Assembly (NCBI GenBank): GCA_041493035.1
Contig: JBGPYB010000195.1
Location: forward strand, 1-7,533
DNA from: JBGPYB01 sp041493035
Lineage (GTDB): Bacteria; Acidobacteriota; Vicinamibacteria; Fen-336
Direction: 5' to 3'
Length of the DNA stretch: 7,533 nucleotides
Shown here: positions 5,522-7,533 of the stretch, piece after piece
Numbering within the stretch: the first letter of the stretch is position 1
Layout: each line of letters starts with the position of its first letter
The notes under the pieces: generated by a model
Seen by the model: only the letters and a program-made list of their open reading frames with translations
Database searches by the model: none
What the model was told of the DNA's origin: nothing
Position numbers and translations under genes: made by a program

Positions 5522-5996
5522 CGCCGCCAGCTCGCTGCTCGGAGCGGCTCACGTCGCGAGCCTCGGAGTCTGGGGGGTCGCTGCGCTCGGAGGGCAGATC
5601 GCGGCCGCTCGGGCTCGTTCCGCCGGGCCGAGCACGGAGCTGGCGATCCGCCATCGGCTCTCAAACATCCTGTGGCTCGAGCACGGAGCTTTCGCCGCGA
5701 GCCTCGTGACGGGTGCCCTGCTCATGCGTCTCCAGGGCTGGGGCCTCGGTCACGCGCGTTGGCTCGCTCTGAAGCTGGGCCTCGTCGTCTTCCTCGTGCT
5801 GCCACTCGAGGCCATGCACGCGTACATCGCCCATGTCTGGATCGCCCACGGCTTGCGCCAGGCCGCGACGCCGTCAGACGCCAAAGACCTCGAACGCGGC
5901 CTCGGCATGGAAGAGATGATTCGGGCCCTGGCCGTACCGCTTCTCAGCCTCGGCCTGCCCCTCATCCTCTGGCTTTCCCTTCGGAAGCCCTTCTAG
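5514..5996 (+). CDS. Four-helix integral membrane protein, start codon unresolved
   Basis: Family not recognised. The first ATG/GTG/TTG in frame is GTG 5706, but a start there would remove two good helices. The frame is open from 5457 (after a TGA at 5454-5456) and reads as coherent protein from about 5514. Numbered from 5514: helix 1 ~8-32 (LLGAAHVASLGVWGVAALGG), helix 2 ~51-70 (ILWLEHGAFAASLVTGALLM), helix 3 ~83-112 (ALKLGLVVFLVLPLEAMHAY), an acidic loop ending RGLGMEEMIRALA, helix 4 ~136-155, and a short basic end RKPF. Glu and His inside the helices (LEH, LEAMHAYIAH) could bind metal or haem, which is speculative. True initiation could be at a non-standard codon (ATC 5514, CTG 5535), by +1 frameshift at the stop of the TPR gene, or the start may be lost by mutation or sequencing error. 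The stop shares a CTAG with the convergent gene. Confidence 0.68.
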   Translation: MDSAASSLLGAAHVASLGVWGVAALGGQIAAARARSAGPSTELAIRHRLSNILWLEHGAFAASLVTGALLMRLQGWGLGHARWLALKLGLVVFLVLPLEAMHAYIAHVWIAHGLRQAATPSDAKDLERGLGMEEMIRALAVPLLSLGLPLILWLSLRKPF

Positions 5997-7533
5997 AACG
6001 CCTGGCCGAAGTTGAAGAAGAGCTGGTAGAACTTGTCCCCGGAATCGCGACTAAGCGGGAAACCCAGGTCGAGGCGGAGGAGGCCGATGGGCGACTCCCA
6101 GCGCAGGCCGAAGCCGAGATCGTGGCGGAGGTTGAGGCTCAGCTCCGACACGGTGTCGAAGACGTTGCCGCCGTCGTAGAAAAGGGCGAAGCCGAAGCGG
6201 CTCGGGTGTCGATACCGCAGCTCCTCGTTCACGACGAGCACGGCCTCGCCGCCAGTGGGCTCGCCCAGCAGGTCCCGCGGTCCGAGGCTGTCGGTCGCAT
6301 AGCCGCGCAGGCTGCTGCTCCCTCCGGCCTTGAAGCGCTCGGAAGAGACGACGTCCTGCCCCCCGAAACCCCGAGCCAGCCCGAGGCGATATCCCTGCGC
6401 CCAGATCCAGGAGCTGCCGATCGGATGAGTGAGAAAGGCCTGGGCAAAACCCTTGACGAAGGTCAGACTGGATCCGAGGCTCTTGGGCGCATACTCGAGG
6501 TTCAAGCTCAGGAAGCGGCCCCGGTGAGCGTCGAGGGGATTGTCTCGTGTATCGCGCACCAGGGATGTGTCGAGGCCCGCGATGTTGATCGGGTCCGGGA
6601 ATGCCGTCGAATACTCGCGCTTGAAGCGATAGCCGGGGAGGAGGTCCCAGTGGCCCGACAGAGGTACCTTCTGCTGGAGCTGGAAGCCCTGCTGGACCGT
6701 CGTGCTCGTGAATGCCTCCAGGGTGAAGGGATCGATCACCTGCTGGTCCTCCTCGAGCCGGAAGACTGAGCCCGTCAGGTTTCCCGATTTCACGACCGAG
6801 GGAAGAAAGACCGAACCCCGCGCGTCCCGCACGTCGCGTCCGACCCGATACCGGCCGCCGATGACGAGCCCGACGCCCCCCAGGTTGCGGGTCTCGGCAT
6901 CGCCCTGGACCGTCGTCTTGTCCTCGTTGTTGTAGCGGATGTCGTAGGATGCCACGACACGCGCGTTCTCTTCGACGCTCACGAGGATGTCCGCCGGGTC
7001 CCCTTCGGAGGCGGTGGCACTGACCCGCGAGAAGATCTCCAGTTCCATGAGGCGCCGCTCAGTGGCTGAGAGCCGCCGCGGGTCGAATGGACTTCCTGGC
7101 TTGATGGGGATTCGTCGGCGGACGATGGATTCGCGGGTGCGGTGCAACCCCGAGATGTCGATGCGACCCACGCGCACCGGATGTCCCTCGACCACCTGGA
7201 AGACGACGTCGGCGCCCTTTGCGTGGCGTGCGATCTCGGCGCTCACCCGGCTCTTGAGGTAACCCCTGGTGAGATAGTCGGCTCGCAGTCTCTCGACTGC
7301 GACCGCCACGTCGGCGTCGGTGAAGGGAGCACCGAGGCTCAAGGCCGCGGCCTTCCTGAGATCGGGTTCGGGGCGCGAGATCCCCTCGAAACGGACCCTG
7401 GCGATCAAGGCAGCCGTGCCTTCGGAGATCGGCCATCGAATCGCGACGCGTCCGTTCGTCTCCTCGATCTGCGGGGGCGCGAGGCTCGCGTCGAAGCGAT
7501 GAATCGTTCGATAGGCCTCTTGGATGCGCCGAG
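5993..7533 (-). CDS. Omp85 (BamA/TamA) family outer-membrane protein, 5' end outside window
   Basis: The frame stays open to the right edge, so the TTG at 7408 is internal; about 513 C-terminal codons are visible. The first part holds POTRA domains, with the repeating 'GYL.SRV......ADVVFQVVEGHPVRVGRIDISG' and 'FDPRRLSATERRLMELEIFSRV' patterns. The second part is a 16-strand-type barrel with strand patterns such as LVRDTRDNPLDAHRGRFLSL, the loop-6 motif GGSSSLRGY (LRGY at visible residues ~408-411), NEELRYR, FYDGGNVFD and GLRWESPIGLLRLDLGF, ending in a terminal Phe as expected for recognition by the assembly machinery. Such proteins insert beta-barrels or move substrates across the outer membrane. 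The short 'ERF.AGG..S.RGY...LGP.D..G.P.GG' stretch resembles TamA more than BamA. No tamB follows downstream, because the convergent membrane gene lies there. Assignment to a subfamily is uncertain. Confidence 0.93.
   Translation of the reverse strand, partial: RRIQEAYRTIHRFDASLAPPQIEETNGRVAIRWPISEGTAALIARVRFEGISRPEPDLRKAAALSLGAPFTDADVAVAVERLRADYLTRGYLKSRVSAEIARHAKGADVVFQVVEGHPVRVGRIDISGLHRTRESIVRRRIPIKPGSPFDPRRLSATERRLMELEIFSRVSATASEGDPADILVSVEENARVVASYDIRYNNEDKTTVQGDAETRNLGGVGLVIGGRYRVGRDVRDARGSVFLPSVVKSGNLTGSVFRLEEDQQVIDPFTLEAFTSTTVQQGFQLQQKVPLSGHWDLLPGYRFKREYSTAFPDPINIAGLDTSLVRDTRDNPLDAHRGRFLSLNLEYAPKSLGSSLTFVKGFAQAFLTHPIGSSWIWAQGYRLGLARGFGGQDVVSSERFKAGGSSSLRGYATDSLGPRDLLGEPTGGEAVLVVNEELRYRHPSRFGFALFYDGGNVFDTVSELSLNLRHDLGFGLRWESPIGLLRLDLGFPLSRDSGDKFYQLFFNFGQAF

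Noticed and set aside
5706..5996. A 96-residue membrane protein starting at GTG 5706
   Set aside because: It would begin inside helix 2 and drop helix 1; the upstream frame is clearly protein-like, so the longer reading is preferred.
5672..6769. Plus-strand open frame running from the membrane gene into the Omp85 region
   Set aside because: It crosses two real genes on both strands and has an Ala/Glu-rich artefactual composition.
1..7533. tRNA, rRNA, CRISPR array, insertion sequence or prophage signal
   Set aside because: No cloverleaf, spaced short repeats, transposase or integrase motif, or terminal inverted repeat flanked by target duplication was seen on either strand.

Overview
This is a high-GC window with strong G/C preference at third codon positions. 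An Omp85-type outer-membrane protein shows that it comes from a diderm (Gram-negative-type) bacterium. The combination of cobalamin-dependent methionine synthase, inositol-3-phosphate synthase, several TPR proteins and an outer-membrane assembly factor would suit an environmental lineage such as Acidobacteriota. That taxonomic guess is an inference; no marker gene here settles it.

Layout from left to right. (1) The 3' end of metH (+, 1-1256) carries the end of the B12-binding domain and the whole SAM-dependent reactivation domain. (2) A convergent TPR protein with one membrane anchor (-, 1253-2446) shares a CTAG with metH, so both stop codons overlap. (3) A divergent promoter region (about 2447-2513) contains an 11-bp inverted repeat whose two arms each carry a -10-like TAGAAT box. 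It leads left into the TPR gene and right into a small stand-alone Smr-domain gene (+, 2514-2819). (4) A mostly non-coding stretch (2820-3177) holds a short antisense relic of an AIM24-family gene and two copies of the odd palindrome TCTTGACAAGA. (5) A small uncharacterised gene (+, 3178-3417) follows a recognisable promoter. (6) A probable operon (+, about 3465-5996) encodes inositol-3-phosphate synthase, an 80-residue protein that may have an Sm-like small beta-barrel fold, an exported TPR protein, and a four-helix membrane protein with no normal start codon at its expected 5' end. (7) An Omp85/BamA-TamA family gene (-, 5993-7533, 5' end outside the window) meets the operon head-on, again through a shared CTAG.

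How the genes may work together. The operon starts with a cytosolic enzyme that makes inositol-3-phosphate, the precursor of inositol phospholipids or inositol-derived solutes. Two envelope proteins of unknown function follow it, and the convergent gene is an outer-membrane assembly factor. The right half therefore has an envelope flavour, but no direct functional link is shown by sequence. MetH and the Smr protein look like independent housekeeping genes.

The points most worth a second look are the membrane gene without a start codon (5457-5705), the AIM24 relic (2832-2924), the mirrored TAGAAT repeat, the paired TCTTGACAAGA palindromes, and the confinement of all five CTAG sites to gene boundaries. 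No RNA gene, CRISPR array, insertion sequence or convincing rho-independent terminator was seen. I do not see a clearly new multi-gene system. The nearest candidate is the inositol-phosphate synthase operon with its uncharacterised partners.
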